Origin: Gammaproteobacteria bacterium
Lineage (GTDB): Bacteria > Pseudomonadota > Gammaproteobacteria > VBWC01
Reading direction: 5' to 3'
Length of the DNA stretch: 64,000 nt
NCBI GenBank assembly: GCA_006218035.1
Contig: VBWC01000016.1
Coordinates: forward strand, 60,314 to 124,313
The position numbers and the translations under genes are program-made. Shown here piece by piece: positions 45,209 through 55,229 of the stretch; positions within the stretch are counted from its first letter, which is position 1, and each line of letters opens with the position of its first letter. The notes below the pieces were generated by a model that saw nothing but the letters and a program-made list of their open reading frames with translations, had not been told where the DNA came from and did no database searches.

Positions 45209-46027
45209 TCAGAACCCGCGCTGCCGGCGAATCTGTTCGTAGGCGGTTTTGATTTCGTGCGTTTTATGTGAAGCGAGCTTCATCATCTCTTCCGGCAGGC
45301 CTTTGGCGACCAGCTTGTCAGGATGATGTTGATTCATCATACGGCGATAACTTCTCTTGATGTCGTCAATTTCTGCCTCGGGCGCCACGTTCAGCAACGC
45401 ATAGGCATCGTTAAGTGAGGTGCGTGCCGGCGTGGTTCTTGTTCCCGCTTGACGTTGGTAGCCGCCCGAAAAATGCCGCTCCGCACGGATAATCTGCTCG
45501 AGGCGGGCAAAATCATGTTCGGTAACACCAAGCCGGCCGCAGATATGGATTAACAGATTGCGCTCGGCCGGATTCGGTTCGCCGTCGGCATAGGCCGCCG
45601 CCATCTGGATTTCGATAAACATCCAGACCAGCATGTAGTTGCGCCGGCACATGCGCCGGAACTGCTCAAGCACGTCATCGACGGCAAACCCGGGCTGCTT
45701 GCCCTCGTTGAACAGCTGGATCGCCAGTTCACGCATTTCCTGATTGAGCTCCATGCGCGCCATGACTTTCTCGGCAAGCTCGATTTCACGCGCGGTGACA
45801 CGGCCGTCGACCTTGGCCAGATAGCCCATCACGGAAAACGTTGTCGCAAAAAACGCGCCCTGCTTGCGTTCACGGCGATTGCCGCCGAACAGCATGTGCG
45901 GCGAAAACCGCGGCTTGCCGGCGCGGTTATCGAGCTTATGCCCGAGCGCGACCCCGAGCACCCCGCCAATCGGGCCGCCGAGCATCAGCCCGAGCGCACC
46001 GCCAAACAGTTTTCCGCTCCAGCTCAT
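45209..46027 (-). CDS. djlA: Membrane-anchored DnaJ-like co-chaperone DjlA
   Basis: Type III J-protein of 272 residues. A glycine-rich membrane segment (residues 6-30, GGALGLMLGGPIGGVLGVAL) with GxxxG-type spacing is followed by a TerB-like central domain (about 60-180). A C-terminal J domain carries the HPD motif in MNQHHPDKLVAKG (near 235) and ends EIKTAYEQIRRQRGF. It stimulates DnaK; in E. coli overexpression induces capsule synthesis through Rcs. Confidence 0.94.
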   Translation of the reverse strand: MSWSGKLFGGALGLMLGGPIGGVLGVALGHKLDNRAGKPRFSPHMLFGGNRRERKQGAFFATTFSVMGYLAKVDGRVTAREIELAEKVMARMELNQEMRELAIQLFNEGKQPGFAVDDVLEQFRRMCRRNYMLVWMFIEIQMAAAYADGEPNPAERNLLIHICGRLGVTEHDFARLEQIIRAERHFSGGYQRQAGTRTTPARTSLNDAYALLNVAPEAEIDDIKRSYRRMMNQHHPDKLVAKGLPEEMMKLASHKTHEIKTAYEQIRRQRGF

Positions 46028-46283
46028 TGCGAAGAAATCGCCTCCTGCACCTGCATTGCTTGCCCCTTATCCGCTGCCCGGTCTGATCGCCAACGTCACG
46101 CGCCCATTCCCGCCGCTACGCGCCGCCGCCCCTCCGGGCCATAATCGCCAAGCGGCCAATTATATCTTGCGGCGTCCCGGAAAACATGCTAAATCAATTT
46201 GTTAATGACAGTCTGATTCGATTGACGACGGACCGGCTGGCAACACAGGAATCAGAATAACAATTAACAGCCTGGAGAGAGTT

Positions 46284-46631
46284 ATGGCTTTTGTCGATCT
46301 CGACGAAGTCAAACCCGGAATGGTTCTCAAGTCGGATGTCGCGACCTCCAAGGGCCATCTGCTGCTGATCGCCGGCACCGAGCTGTCCACCAAACACCTG
46401 CGTATCCTCAAGGGCCGGGACATCACCACCGTCGATATCATCGGTGCTGACGATCTCTACGATACGGAAGACACCACCATTGCACAGATTCTGCCGATAG
46501 AGGCAACCGCGCCTATCACCGAGCTGTTCGCTAATACCGACACTGCCCATCCATTCATGAAGGAGCTGATGCGTCTGTGCAAAAAACGCGCACAGGAAAG
46601 CCAGCCGAGGCACGGCAGCCATGGCGGTTAG
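46284..46631 (+). CDS. Small protein of unknown function paired with an HDOD protein
   Basis: A 115-residue cytoplasmic protein (MAFVDLDEVKPGMVLKSDVA). The first 55 residues resemble the beta-rich segment found at the N-terminus of some HD-GYP proteins (VxLDELKPGMxL then LLLIAGTELSTKHLRILKGR). The ribosome-binding site GGAGAG precedes the start. It overlaps the following HDOD gene by 11 bases, so the two are translationally coupled and probably act together. No catalytic residues can be assigned. Confidence 0.75.
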   Translation: MAFVDLDEVKPGMVLKSDVATSKGHLLLIAGTELSTKHLRILKGRDITTVDIIGADDLYDTEDTTIAQILPIEATAPITELFANTDTAHPFMKELMRLCKKRAQESQPRHGSHGG

Positions 46632-47490
46632 CCCACGCGAACTGGTGACCGGCAGCGTCGATATTGCATCGCTGCCCGATATCTTTTTCAAGGTCAATGA
46701 AATGGTCGAAGACCCGTATTGTTCGGCCTCGGATATCGGCGATGTCATAAAGAGTGACGCGCCATTCACCGCCCGCCTGCTGAAACTGGTCAACAGCCCG
46801 TTCTTCGGTTTTCCCTCGCGTATCGATACCGTGTCGCGCGCCATCACCGTGATAGGCACGCGCGAACTACGCGATCTTATTCTCGCCACGTCCGTCGTCA
46901 AGAATTTCACCGGCATACCGGCCGACCTGGTCACGATGGACCAGTTCTGGCGTCATAGCATCTACTGCGGACTGCTGGCCCGCATCATTGCGACGCATTG
47001 CCGCGAAGTAAACCTGGAACGTTTCTTTGTGGCCGGACTGCTGCACGACATCGGCTCACTGCTGATCTATCGCAAGCTGCCGGAACTGGCCCGCGAAACC
47101 CTGAACCGCGCCAACTACAATGGCCAGGTGCTGCATCAGGCGGAACGCGAGGTGCTCGGGTTCGATCACGCCGATGTCGGCGGTGAACTGTTGCGCACAT
47201 GGCGGTTGCCGGAAAGCCTGATCGAGGGCATCGCGTTTCATCATGCGCCGGAACGCGCCACGCATCATCCGCGCGAGGCGGCGATCACGCATCTGGCCAA
47301 CATTATCGTCACGGCGATCGAACTCGGCCACCACGGCCCGGTGCCGCCGCTCGAGCAACGCGCCTGGGATCTGCTCGGCCTGCCGATCGATTTTCTGGAA
47401 CCGACGATCGCCGAGGCGGATGCCAAATTTGCCGACGCGTTCAAGATGATCTATCTCGAGAACACCGGCAAAAAACAACACGCCGGCTGA
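46621..47490 (+). CDS. HDOD-domain signalling protein
   Basis: A 289-residue stand-alone HDOD protein. The domain begins SLPDIFFKVNEMVEDPYCSA and includes RLLKLVNSPFFGFPSRIDTV and AITVIGTRELRDLILATSVV. HD-type residues are partly retained: WRHSIYCG, GLLHDIGSLLIY, GFDHADVGGELL and IAFHHAPE. This may leave a metal site, unlike many degenerate HDOD proteins. Such proteins occur in chemotaxis, c-di-GMP and stress signalling, but the partner here is unknown beyond the small upstream gene. Confidence 0.85.
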   Translation: MAVSPRELVTGSVDIASLPDIFFKVNEMVEDPYCSASDIGDVIKSDAPFTARLLKLVNSPFFGFPSRIDTVSRAITVIGTRELRDLILATSVVKNFTGIPADLVTMDQFWRHSIYCGLLARIIATHCREVNLERFFVAGLLHDIGSLLIYRKLPELARETLNRANYNGQVLHQAEREVLGFDHADVGGELLRTWRLPESLIEGIAFHHAPERATHHPREAAITHLANIIVTAIELGHHGPVPPLEQRAWDLLGLPIDFLEPTIAEADAKFADAFKMIYLENTGKKQHAG

Positions 47491-47499
47491 CTCGCTGCA

Positions 47500-48249
47500 T
47501 CAGTGAAAATCCCGCGAAGCGGTCACCAGCCTGCCGAGCAGATGGCTGTGGTCATGCAAGCGATGCGCGATGACGTGGATCACCTCACCCTCGCGCTGTA
47601 ATTCGCCGCTGACCGCCAGCAACTGCGCCTGCAATAGCTCGCGGCGCTGCCGCTCGGCAAGCGAGCGCCAGACAATAATATTGGCAACCCCGGTCTCGTC
47701 CTCGAGCGTCACGAAGATCACGCCCGACGCCGACCCGGGACGCTGACGACAGATCACCAGACCCGCAATCTGTACCGCACTGCCATGTCGCAACGTCTGC
47801 AACTCCCTGCTGCATCGATAATCTTGCAAGCGATCGCGCAATAATGCCAATGGATGCCGCCCCAGAGTCAACCCGACACTGGCGTAATCCTCCACCAGTT
47901 CCTCGCCTTCACTCTGACGCGCAAATTCAATAACGGATTCACGCACTGCCTGTGCCGGCACCAGCGGCAACGTCGCTTCGACACCGGCCACCTGCCAGCG
48001 CGCCGCGCGACGATGCCCGGCGATATCGACCAGCGCATTCGCCGCGGCCAGCGCCGCCAGATCCCTGCGGTTAAGGGCGGCACGTTGTGCAAGGTCATGC
48101 GTGTTCACGAAGGGCTGTTGGTGGCGCGCCGTCACAATGCGCGCTGCTGCCACGCGTGACAGACCGTTGACGAGTCGCAGGCCGAGACGCAATGCCGGTT
48201 CATGGTCAGAACGCCGCTCCAGCGTGCAGTCGTAGTCACTCACACACAC
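47500..48249 (-). pseudogene. dnaE2: C-terminal fragment of error-prone DNA polymerase DnaE2 (ImuC)
   Basis: About 249 codons that belong to the end of dnaE2 but lie in a different frame from the main part. They contain the last helix-hairpin-helix segment (LRLGLRLVNGLSRVAAARIV) and the OB-fold domain (VQIAGLVICRQRPGSASGVI, FVTLEDETGVANIIVW), ending GRLVTASRDFH. The frame opens with GTG at 48249, with no ribosome-binding site, so independent translation is unlikely unless by re-initiation at the overlapping stop. Joined to the N-terminal part after removing one TG unit it would give a normal protein of about 1021 residues. Confidence 0.88.
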
Positions 48250-50567
48250 ACATTTACCGCGCGCACCTCGACACCGTGGCGACGCGCATCCTGCACCAGT
48301 TGCGCCGGCGCATAAAATCCCATTGGCTGGCTGTTCAGCAACGCACAGGTGAACGCGGCCGGCTCATGGCACTTGAACCAGGCTGACACATAGGCAAGCA
48401 GCGCGAAACTGACTGCGTGTGACTCAGGAAAACCGTACTCGCCGAAACCCTTGATCTGGTCGAATACCCGGCGCGCAAACTGCTCGTCATAACCGCGCTC
48501 GCGCATGCCGGTGATAAGGCGCTGCTCAAACGGCTCCAGTCCGCCCTTGCGTTTCCACGCCGCCATCGCGCGGCGCAACGCATCGGCCTCGCCGGCCGAG
48601 AAGCCGGCGGCGACCATCGCCAGCTTGATGACCTGCTCCTGAAAGATCGGCACACCCAGCGTGCGTTCCAGCACGCCGCGCACCTGTTCGCTCGGATAGG
48701 TGACCGGTTCCAGCCCCTGCCGCCGCTGCAGATACGGATGCACCATATCGCCCTGGATCGGACCGGGCCGGACGATCGCGACCTCGATCACCAGATCGTA
48801 GAACGTCGCCGGCCTCAGCCGCGGCAACATCGCCATCTGCGCGCGCGATTCGATCTGGAACACGCCGACCGTATCGCCGTGCTGAATCATTGCATAGGTC
48901 GCCGCATCCTCGGCCGGCACAGCGGCGAGCCGCAGCGATTGTCCGCGGAATTCGTTGATCAATGCCAGCGCGCGGCGGATCGCCGTCAACATGCCCAGGC
49001 CCAGCACATCCACCTTCAGCAGGCCCAGCGCCTCGAGATCGTCCTTGTCCCATTGAATCACCGTGCGCTCCGGCATCGCCGCGTTCTCGACCGGCACCAG
49101 CCGGTGCAATGCATCGCGCGCGATCACGAAACCGCCGACATGTTGCGACAGATGGCGCGGGAAACCGGTCAACACGTCCACCAGCATCCGCCAGCGCTGC
49201 ATCACCGCACTGTCCGGATCAAACCCCGCCTCGCGCAGGCGCTCCGGCAGCACGCGCTGGCCGTCCCACCACGCACGGCTTTTGGCGAGCCGATCGACCT
49301 GCGCGACCGACATGCCGAGCGCCTTGCCGGCATCGCGCGCCGCGCTGCGGTAACGATAGGTGATCACGGTCGCCGCCAGCGCGGCACGATCGCGGCCGTA
49401 TTTCTGATAGATATACTGGATAACTTCCTCACGCCGCTCATGCTCGAAATCGACATCGATATCCGGCGGCTCGCCGCGCTCTTTCGAAATGAAGCGTTCG
49501 AACAACATCTCCATGCGCGCTGGATCGACGGAGGTAATGCCGAGGCAATAGCAGACCGCCGAGTTCGCCGCCGAACCGCGGCCCTGACACAAGATATCCT
49601 GGCTGTGCGCAAAGCGGACGATGTCATGCACGGTCAGAAAGTACGCCTCATAGCGCAGCTCGGAAATCAGCACGAGTTCATGCTCGATCAGCCGCTGCAC
49701 CTTTTCCGGCGCGCCGTCCGGCCAGCGGTCGCGCATGCCGGCCTCGGTCAACCGGCGCAGATAGCCGGCCGGCGTCTCGCCCGGCGGCACCAGTTCTTCA
49801 GGGTACTCATAGCGCAGTTCATCGAGTGAAAACGTGCATTGCGTGGCGATGCGGACCGTTTCGGCAAGAGGCGCCGGCGCGTAGATCCGCGCGAGTTTTT
49901 CACGCGCGCGTAAATGCCGTTCCCCACTGGCATGCAACGCCGCACCGGCCGCGGCGACAGTCGTGCCGAGACCAATCGCCGTCAACGCATCCTGCAACGC
50001 GCGGCGCTGGCGCACGTGCATATGCACGTCACCGGCCGCCGCGACCGGCAGGCGGTAACGCGCGGCGAGCTGTTCGATATGGACGCGCTTGACGTCATCA
50101 TCCGGGCCGTGCAGCAGTTCCAGCGCAAGCCATACGCGCACAAAGGTGGCGGAAAACCAGGCAAGGTGCTCTTCACTGACAGTGTCCGGGTCCAGCAGCA
50201 GTGCCAGACAATCCGGTACACCATCGGCAAGATCAGCGCGGCATAGACTGTACCCGCCCTTGCGGGCGGCGCGCCGCGCCCGCGTGATCACAGCCGACAG
50301 ATTGCCATAGCCGTGACGGTTGGTTGCGAGCAACACAAATCGTGGCCCGTCGATCAGCTGGAATTCGCTGCCTATGATCAGCTTCAGTCCGGCCTGTTTT
50401 GCCGCGACATGGGCGCGCACGACACCGGCCAGCGAGCATTCGTCGGTGATCGCCAGCGCTGCGCAACCGAGTTCCGCCGCGCGCACGACCAGTTCTTCCG
50501 GATGCGATGCGCCGCGCTGGAACGTGAAATTACTGACACAATGCAGTTCAGCGTACTCCGGCAGCAT
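48240..50567 (-). CDS. dnaE2: Error-prone DNA polymerase DnaE2 (ImuC), N-terminal 775 residues, truncated by frameshift
   Basis: Alpha subunit of the SOS mutasome, a C-family polymerase for translesion synthesis. From ATG 50567 ([20 protein letters not shown]) the PHP domain is followed by the polymerase core with the catalytic aspartates in [20 protein letters not shown] and by [17 protein letters not shown]. The finger/clamp region includes [11 protein letters not shown] and [20 protein letters not shown]. The frame ends at a TGA (48240-48242) directly after the (TG)6 repeat, removing the OB fold and C-terminus. The catalytic core is intact, so the truncated protein could retain some activity. 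It is last in lexA-imuA-imuB-dnaE2. Confidence 0.9.
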   Translation of the reverse strand: MLPEYAELHCVSNFTFQRGASHPEELVVRAAELGCAALAITDECSLAGVVRAHVAAKQAGLKLIIGSEFQLIDGPRFVLLATNRHGYGNLSAVITRARRAARKGGYSLCRADLADGVPDCLALLLDPDTVSEEHLAWFSATFVRVWLALELLHGPDDDVKRVHIEQLAARYRLPVAAAGDVHMHVRQRRALQDALTAIGLGTTVAAAGAALHASGERHLRAREKLARIYAPAPLAETVRIATQCTFSLDELRYEYPEELVPPGETPAGYLRRLTEAGMRDRWPDGAPEKVQRLIEHELVLISELRYEAYFLTVHDIVRFAHSQDILCQGRGSAANSAVCYCLGITSVDPARMEMLFERFISKERGEPPDIDVDFEHERREEVIQYIYQKYGRDRAALAATVITYRYRSAARDAGKALGMSVAQVDRLAKSRAWWDGQRVLPERLREAGFDPDSAVMQRWRMLVDVLTGFPRHLSQHVGGFVIARDALHRLVPVENAAMPERTVIQWDKDDLEALGLLKVDVLGLGMLTAIRRALALINEFRGQSLRLAAVPAEDAATYAMIQHGDTVGVFQIESRAQMAMLPRLRPATFYDLVIEVAIVRPGPIQGDMVHPYLQRRQGLEPVTYPSEQVRGVLERTLGVPIFQEQVIKLAMVAAGFSAGEADALRRAMAAWKRKGGLEPFEQRLITGMRERGYDEQFARRVFDQIKGFGEYGFPESHAVSFALLAYVSAWFKCHEPAAFTCALLNSQPMGFYAPAQLVQDARRHGVEVRAVNVCV
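48241..48252. repeat. (CA)6/(TG)6 dinucleotide repeat at the dnaE2 frameshift
   Basis: Six CA units on the plus strand (TG on the coding strand). In the upstream frame the codons read GTG TGT GTG TGA. With five units they would read GTG TGT GTG AGT GAC TAC, continuing into the downstream frame and giving [13 protein letters not shown], the normal family sequence at this place. Short repeats like this slip during replication and also produce sequencing or assembly errors. Confidence 0.9.
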
Positions 50568-50574
50568 GACCGCT

Positions 50575-52035
50575 TCAGCCGAAAATACCGTGCAGAAACC
50601 AGCGCCGTTGCCCGGTCGCGTCCGGACATCTCTCACGGAATAGCCACACGCGGATGCCGTCGTCGTGCCGCGCGGCAAAGTAATCACGCATCACATCGCC
50701 ACCGTCCCACCAGCCGCTTTCGATACGCTCGGGTCCGCGCCGCAACGTCAGTGCACCGTGATGGCCCGGTAGTAACGGCCGGTGGTCACGCTGCCTTAAC
50801 AACAGCGGCTCAACCAGTAACCACAATGGCCGGGCCGCATTGCTCACTCCCGGCCTGTCTTCACCCGGCGCACAGTAATGCCACGCACGCTCCGGCCGGT
50901 GATCGGCCACCAGTTGCAGACCCGTCACGGCATCGTCACCCAACCGCGCGCGCAGCTGCTCGACCAGCGCCGTCCAGTGATCGCCTCCACGTGTTTCCGC
51001 CGTATCAAACAGCGTCGTCGCAGTAGCGACCAGCGGCCGAATATCGCGCGCGACCAGTGCCACCTCATGCACGGTATCCGGCAACGGCGTCCGCTCCATC
51101 TGCGTGCGCACCAGACGTAACAGATGCGCGGCATCGCGGCTGGCGCTGACCAGGCCGATGGCCACCGTCGTCGGCGCCCGGCCCTGGTGACAGAGCTGCA
51201 GCACAAATCCCGGCACACCGGCCTCCCGCGCCTGCAGAAACCCGGCGAGCTCCAGCACCAGCCGGTGTATGGCAAACAGCAACATCGCACAATCATCGAC
51301 GGCGGCAGGCAACGGCAGGCGGCTGGTGAAATACGGCGGCGGCACAAACAGCGGCCGCGGATCGGGGGCGTCGCCGAGCGCACGATCGAGCATGTTGATA
51401 AACGTTACACCGCAACGGCGTGCCAGAGCGTCGCGCGGCAGTCGCCGGCAATCACCGACCGTGCGCAATCCGACACCCTGCAACACGGCCATCACGTCGC
51501 TCTCCAGTGCCATGCAACGCAACGGCACGCGCGCCAGCGCGGCGCGTAATTGTTCGTTGTCGGTCGCCGGTTCGGCGATGTTCGCGCGCGCCAGCCACCA
51601 TGCGCCGAGCGGCGTCGGCGCGATACCGGTCTGCACGTGATAGCCGAGCGCCGTGATGCCGGCATCAATCGTCTGTCGCAGCCGCGGCAGACCACCGAAC
51701 AAACGCAATGACGCGCCGATCTCAAGCAACACGGCATCAGGAGACAACAGACTGACAGTGGAGGTGAACTGTCCGCACCACGCGGCAATGCTGGAAACCG
51801 CGGCCTGTTCGGCCGCCGCATCACGCGTCAGGACATGGAGATCATCGACAAGGGTTTGGGCAGCGGAGAGGCGCATTTCGGCGTGAATGCCGCGCACGAG
51901 GGCGGCAGCATTTGGGACCAACACCTGGAGGCGCGTCTCCGGCCCAAAAACAACGACCCGCGGCACGGGAGAGCAATCGCCGCGGGCCAGTACATCAAGG
52001 GAGAGTGACCGAAAATATAGACACAACCATAACAT
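50575..52035 (-). CDS. imuB: Y-family polymerase-like mutasome protein ImuB
   Basis: Non-catalytic Y-family homologue that bridges DnaE2, ImuA and the beta clamp. From ATG 52035 ([20 protein letters not shown]) there are 486 residues. The acidic residues that bind metal in active Y-family polymerases are replaced ([15 protein letters not shown] in place of DMDAFYASVE), as is normal for ImuB. The palm/little-finger regions include [20 protein letters not shown] and [20 protein letters not shown]. An upstream start at 52083 is not conserved. It lies eight bases before dnaE2. Confidence 0.93.
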   Translation of the reverse strand: MLWLCLYFRSLSLDVLARGDCSPVPRVVVFGPETRLQVLVPNAAALVRGIHAEMRLSAAQTLVDDLHVLTRDAAAEQAAVSSIAAWCGQFTSTVSLLSPDAVLLEIGASLRLFGGLPRLRQTIDAGITALGYHVQTGIAPTPLGAWWLARANIAEPATDNEQLRAALARVPLRCMALESDVMAVLQGVGLRTVGDCRRLPRDALARRCGVTFINMLDRALGDAPDPRPLFVPPPYFTSRLPLPAAVDDCAMLLFAIHRLVLELAGFLQAREAGVPGFVLQLCHQGRAPTTVAIGLVSASRDAAHLLRLVRTQMERTPLPDTVHEVALVARDIRPLVATATTLFDTAETRGGDHWTALVEQLRARLGDDAVTGLQLVADHRPERAWHYCAPGEDRPGVSNAARPLWLLVEPLLLRQRDHRPLLPGHHGALTLRRGPERIESGWWDGGDVMRDYFAARHDDGIRVWLFRERCPDATGQRRWFLHGIFG

Positions 52036-52120
52036 ATTCGTTCCCGCCAGCAACTGAATTCCCGCCGCGCGGCAATCCCCCATGAAATCATTACAATTTT
52101 CCGGTTCAAACGGTACACCG

Positions 52121-52720
52121 CTACAGATTCAGCACGACCGGCCCGGCCGCCCAGCCGCCCAGCCGCTTCAGGATATGCACCTCGATTCCGCCGGGTAGCG
52201 GCTCGAGTTGCAGGCGCAGTGCTACCGGCGCCGGCTCCATATCCTGTTCCCGGCGGAACAACACACCCCAGGACTGCCCCGCCTCGGCCGCCAGCTGTAA
52301 CCGCCGCCACATCTGCCGGTCACCGCCGGCGGGCCAGGCCAGCACCGCGGCGCAGGTACCGGAGCGCAACGCCTGCTCGATCGCCCAGAAACCGTCGGTC
52401 GTCGCGCGCGGTCGTACAATCAGCATCCGCGACAGGTCGACACCGCAGGCCGCCAGCGCCGGTGCATACGGGATATAGGGTGGCGCGATCCATGCGATCC
52501 AGCGTTTCTTGCGGCTCAATCGCGCCAGCGCCGGCATGATCAACTGCAGTTCGCCGATGCCGAAGGATGGCAGCAGAATCTCGGTCAGCGCACCGATCGG
52601 CCAGCCGCTGCCCGGCAGTTTCTCATCCAGCGCGGCGAAGCCGGTCGGAATACCGACCGTGGCGGGGAAGCGATCCCCCCGCCAGATGTCGGCACGTTCC
52701 AGCAGGCTGTCGAGACTCAT
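52121..52720 (-). CDS. imuA: RecA-like mutasome protein ImuA
   Basis: RecA/SulA-related protein of 199 residues that interacts with ImuB and DnaE2 in translesion synthesis. Visible features: [40 protein letters not shown] where a RecA Walker A would be, and [20 protein letters not shown]. The Walker motif is degenerate, as in other ImuA proteins. The start overlaps the lexA stop (ATGA), so it is expressed from the SOS promoter. Confidence 0.92.
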   Translation of the reverse strand: MSLDSLLERADIWRGDRFPATVGIPTGFAALDEKLPGSGWPIGALTEILLPSFGIGELQLIMPALARLSRKKRWIAWIAPPYIPYAPALAACGVDLSRMLIVRPRATTDGFWAIEQALRSGTCAAVLAWPAGGDRQMWRRLQLAAEAGQSWGVLFRREQDMEPAPVALRLQLEPLPGGIEVHILKRLGGWAAGPVVLNL

Positions 52721-53319
52721 AAGGGTTGGCTGCGGCGGATGACGCCGACACCGCGGCCTTCGATGACGAGCGGCTGGCGGCGGATGTCGATTTTGATCGG
52801 TTCAAACTCGTCGTTTTCCGGCAGCAGCTGGACCTGATAACCGCGCTGCCGGTAGCGCTTGACCGTGACCTCGTCATCCAGCCGCGCCACCACGATCTCG
52901 CCGTTCTGCGCCTCGCGCGTGCGATGCACCACCAGCAGGTCGCCGTCGAGGATGCCGGCATCGCGCATGCTCATGCCGCTCACCCGCAGCAGGTAATCGG
53001 CGCGCGGCCGGAACAGCCGGGCATCGAGCTGGTAATGCGCCTCGACATGCTCCTCGGCGAGTATCGGGCTGCCCGCCGCGACCCGGCCAATCACCGGCAG
53101 GCCGGTCTCTTCCAGCACGCGGATGCCGCGCGACGCGCCGGGCACCATCTCGATGACGCCCTTGCGCGCCAGCGCCCGCAGGTGTTCCTCGGCGGCATTC
53201 GCCGAACGGAAGCCGAACGCGGCGGCGATCTCGGCACGTGTCGGCGGAAAACCGGTGTCCGCGATCGCGGCGCGGATCAGCTTGAGTATTTCGGCCTGGC
53301 GTTGTGTCAGCTCGGTCAT
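52717..53319 (-). CDS. lexA: LexA repressor, SOS regulator
   Basis: Dimeric repressor cleaved when RecA is activated by single-stranded DNA. It has 200 residues: an N-terminal winged helix ([40 protein letters not shown]) and a C-terminal peptidase domain. The self-cleavage site is Ala82-Gly83 in GRVAAGSP; the catalytic pair is Ser117 in SGMSMRD and Lys154 in VTVKRY. The start is fixed by the conserved MTxLTxRQxEIL N-terminus. A perfect LexA box ends four bases before the start codon, and no Shine-Dalgarno sequence fits. Confidence 0.97.
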   Translation of the reverse strand: MTELTQRQAEILKLIRAAIADTGFPPTRAEIAAAFGFRSANAAEEHLRALARKGVIEMVPGASRGIRVLEETGLPVIGRVAAGSPILAEEHVEAHYQLDARLFRPRADYLLRVSGMSMRDAGILDGDLLVVHRTREAQNGEIVVARLDDEVTVKRYRQRGYQVQLLPENDEFEPIKIDIRRQPLVIEGRGVGVIRRSQPL

Positions 53320-53321
53320 GA

Positions 53322-53360
53322 TACTGTGTATATATACAGTATCCGGCGGCCCGTCGGCAA
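53322..53360 (-). promoter_or_regulatory. LexA operator overlapping the lexA-imuA-imuB-dnaE2 promoter
   Basis: CTGT-N8-ACAG at 53324-53339 lies within the 20-base palindrome TACTGTGTATATATACAGTA (53322-53341), a perfect SOS box of the gamma type. On the minus strand TTGCCG (53360-53355) and TATATA (53336-53331), spaced by 18 bases, give a plausible promoter whose -10 is inside the box. The predicted transcription start falls within about five bases of the lexA ATG. Confidence 0.88.
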
Positions 53361-53488
53361 GTGCCTCCTAATTAAAGCCCCTGCACTCCCTGTCGCTATC
53401 ATGACGAGTAACAAAAACACACGGAAGTGTCGACCACAGACACTGTTTCCCATAATTAAATTCAAACGGTAATCAGAGAAGTGGGCCT

Positions 53489-54835
53489 ATGAGCAATATC
53501 AAGCATTTAAAGACCCCCTCGCAGAACTATATCGCGGCGTCGATCCACCGGAATTTCTATTTCAACGAGGACTTGGGCGCGCCCACGCTGATCAAGGAAT
53601 ACGAGAAAATCGAACAGCTGCTGACGGAGTCAAAATTCGTCGCCTGCGTCACGATCCAGATTCCCCAGCTGCACAAGATCGAATACGAGTACGGCAGCGG
53701 CATTTACAACGATCTGCTCGCCAAAACGACGGCCCTGGTCAAGGCGCTGAAGGAAAAAGAGTTTCGTGAACAGGACATTTTCACCGTTGACCTGTTCGAC
53801 GTCGACACGTTTATCATCTTCCTGTCCGCACCGCGCAAACCCGAGACCCAGCTGCTGGACCATCTCGAACCTATCGCGGAACGGGCGCGGATATATCTCG
53901 ACCAGGCTGTCTTTCACATCTTCCATCCCTTTACCAAAGACTATGCGCGCCCGTCGGTCGGCTACGCCCTGGTAATCAAGAATCCGATGATCAACAACAT
54001 ACGCCTGATCATGCAGCTGGTAGCCAACGCCAAGAAAATGGGCGAATTCACGGCGACCAAACACCATTACCAGAGCAATTACAATCTGCAGAAGATCATC
54101 ATCGAACAAAAAATTCAGACTGTTTTTCAGCCTATTGTCGCGCTCGATACACTGGACATCATCGGCTATGAGGCGCTGTCACGCGGGCCGAAAGACACGG
54201 AGTTCACCAGCCCGCTGATGTTGTTTACCCTGGCCTCCGAATATGGCCTGTCGTTTGAACTCGACACGCTGTGCCGTAAAAAGGCCTTCGAGCGAGCCCG
54301 CAACCTCGACAGTCATATCAAGATTTTCATCAACACACTGACGATGACCATACACGATCCACAGTTTCGCGGCCTGTACCTCGAGGAGCTGATGCAGGAT
54401 CTCAAGATCAAACCGGAGAACGTGGTTTTCGAGGTCAATGAAAAGCTGGCCATCGATAATTACGATGTATTTCGGCGCGCGCTGAAGGATTATTCCGATA
54501 TCGGCATCGTGCACGCCAGCGACGATATCGGTAGCGGGTTCTCGGACCTGGAACGCATTATGGAGCTGCAGCCCGGTTATATGAAACTGGATATCGCGCT
54601 GATTCGCGACATCCACAAGAGTTACATCAAGCGCGAAATCGTCCGCTCGATGACCACCCTCGCAATCAGCATCGGCTCTCATGTGATCGCTGAAGGTGTT
54701 GAGACCGCGGAAGAATACCGGACCCTCAAGGAAATCGGCGTGCACTACGGACAGGGATATTTGTTCGGCAGGCCTGCCGATGCGCTGGAACCCGTTAATC
54801 CGGAATTTCTGGCGAGTATCGCAGCTGCGCCGTAA
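53489..54835 (+). CDS. EAL-domain protein, probable c-di-GMP phosphodiesterase
   Basis: A 448-residue cytoplasmic protein. Residues 1-195 are a degenerate GGDEF-like domain with no GGDEF motif. The EAL domain starts near 208 (QTVFQPIVALDTLDIIGYEA) with EAL at 228-230. The residues needed for metal and substrate appear kept: Asn in FINTL, Glu in EVNEKL, the Asp pair in SDDIGSG, Lys in MKLDIALI, Glu in EGVETAEE and Gln in GQGYLFGRP. It therefore probably hydrolyses c-di-GMP. It is divergent from lexA; an SOS link is possible but the box is 150 bases away. Confidence 0.9.
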   Translation: MSNIKHLKTPSQNYIAASIHRNFYFNEDLGAPTLIKEYEKIEQLLTESKFVACVTIQIPQLHKIEYEYGSGIYNDLLAKTTALVKALKEKEFREQDIFTVDLFDVDTFIIFLSAPRKPETQLLDHLEPIAERARIYLDQAVFHIFHPFTKDYARPSVGYALVIKNPMINNIRLIMQLVANAKKMGEFTATKHHYQSNYNLQKIIIEQKIQTVFQPIVALDTLDIIGYEALSRGPKDTEFTSPLMLFTLASEYGLSFELDTLCRKKAFERARNLDSHIKIFINTLTMTIHDPQFRGLYLEELMQDLKIKPENVVFEVNEKLAIDNYDVFRRALKDYSDIGIVHASDDIGSGFSDLERIMELQPGYMKLDIALIRDIHKSYIKREIVRSMTTLAISIGSHVIAEGVETAEEYRTLKEIGVHYGQGYLFGRPADALEPVNPEFLASIAAAP

Positions 54836-55112
54836 TCATGCTCGCAGACAGCACGCCGCTCCAGTCACCTGCGGCGTGTGACCGACCGTACCGTACTACC
54901 AGTCGCTCGCCGGATGCATGGCCCCTGGTCAACACGTGGTTGACGCGCTGCACGATATCCTTGCTCACCTCATGCCCTGAAAACACGATGACCGGCACCG
55001 GGTCCTGTTGCGCGCCGATCACCGGCAACAAATCCTCGCCCGAGCCATCCGGCATCATCATGTCCAGCACGACCAGATCAAAGTTGGACTGCCCCGGCAA
55101 TTCCCGCGCCAT
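54795..55112 (-). pseudogene. Remnant of a response-regulator receiver domain
   Basis: Encodes the second half of a REC domain: SNFDLVVLDMMMPDGSGEDL with the phospho-acceptor Asp, VPVIVFSGHEVSKDIVQRV, and a degraded end. The first half, with the acidic pocket, is missing: upstream in-frame sequence (55113-55200) reads arginine- and proline-rich residues with no VDD motif. The tail overlaps the end of the convergent EAL gene by 41 bases. The VIVFSGHEV-VNHVLTRG pattern resembles C-terminal receivers of hybrid kinases. I infer a decayed gene. Confidence 0.6.
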
Positions 55113-55229
55113 CGCTGATGGAGTGCGCGGCCGACAAACCCGGCAAATTACCGGCGCTGCTGCCCGGCGCTGCCCTGAATCATGGTTCGCAGACCGGCAG
55201 CTGGCGAGCCGGCTGTTCCGCCGCCGCTG

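Noticed and set aside
46194..46934. Minus-strand frame of 246 codons opposite the small protein and HDOD gene
   Set aside because: No recognisable motif, and it covers two coherent, coupled plus-strand genes with good family features.
48241..48252. Declaring the (TG)6 tract a proven phase-variation switch
   Set aside because: Six units is short, and one sequence cannot separate a switch from a mutation or an assembly error; kept only as a hypothesis.
54795..55112. An intact response regulator
   Set aside because: Only the second half of the receiver fold is encoded and no VDD-type acidic pocket is found upstream in any frame, so it is listed as a remnant.
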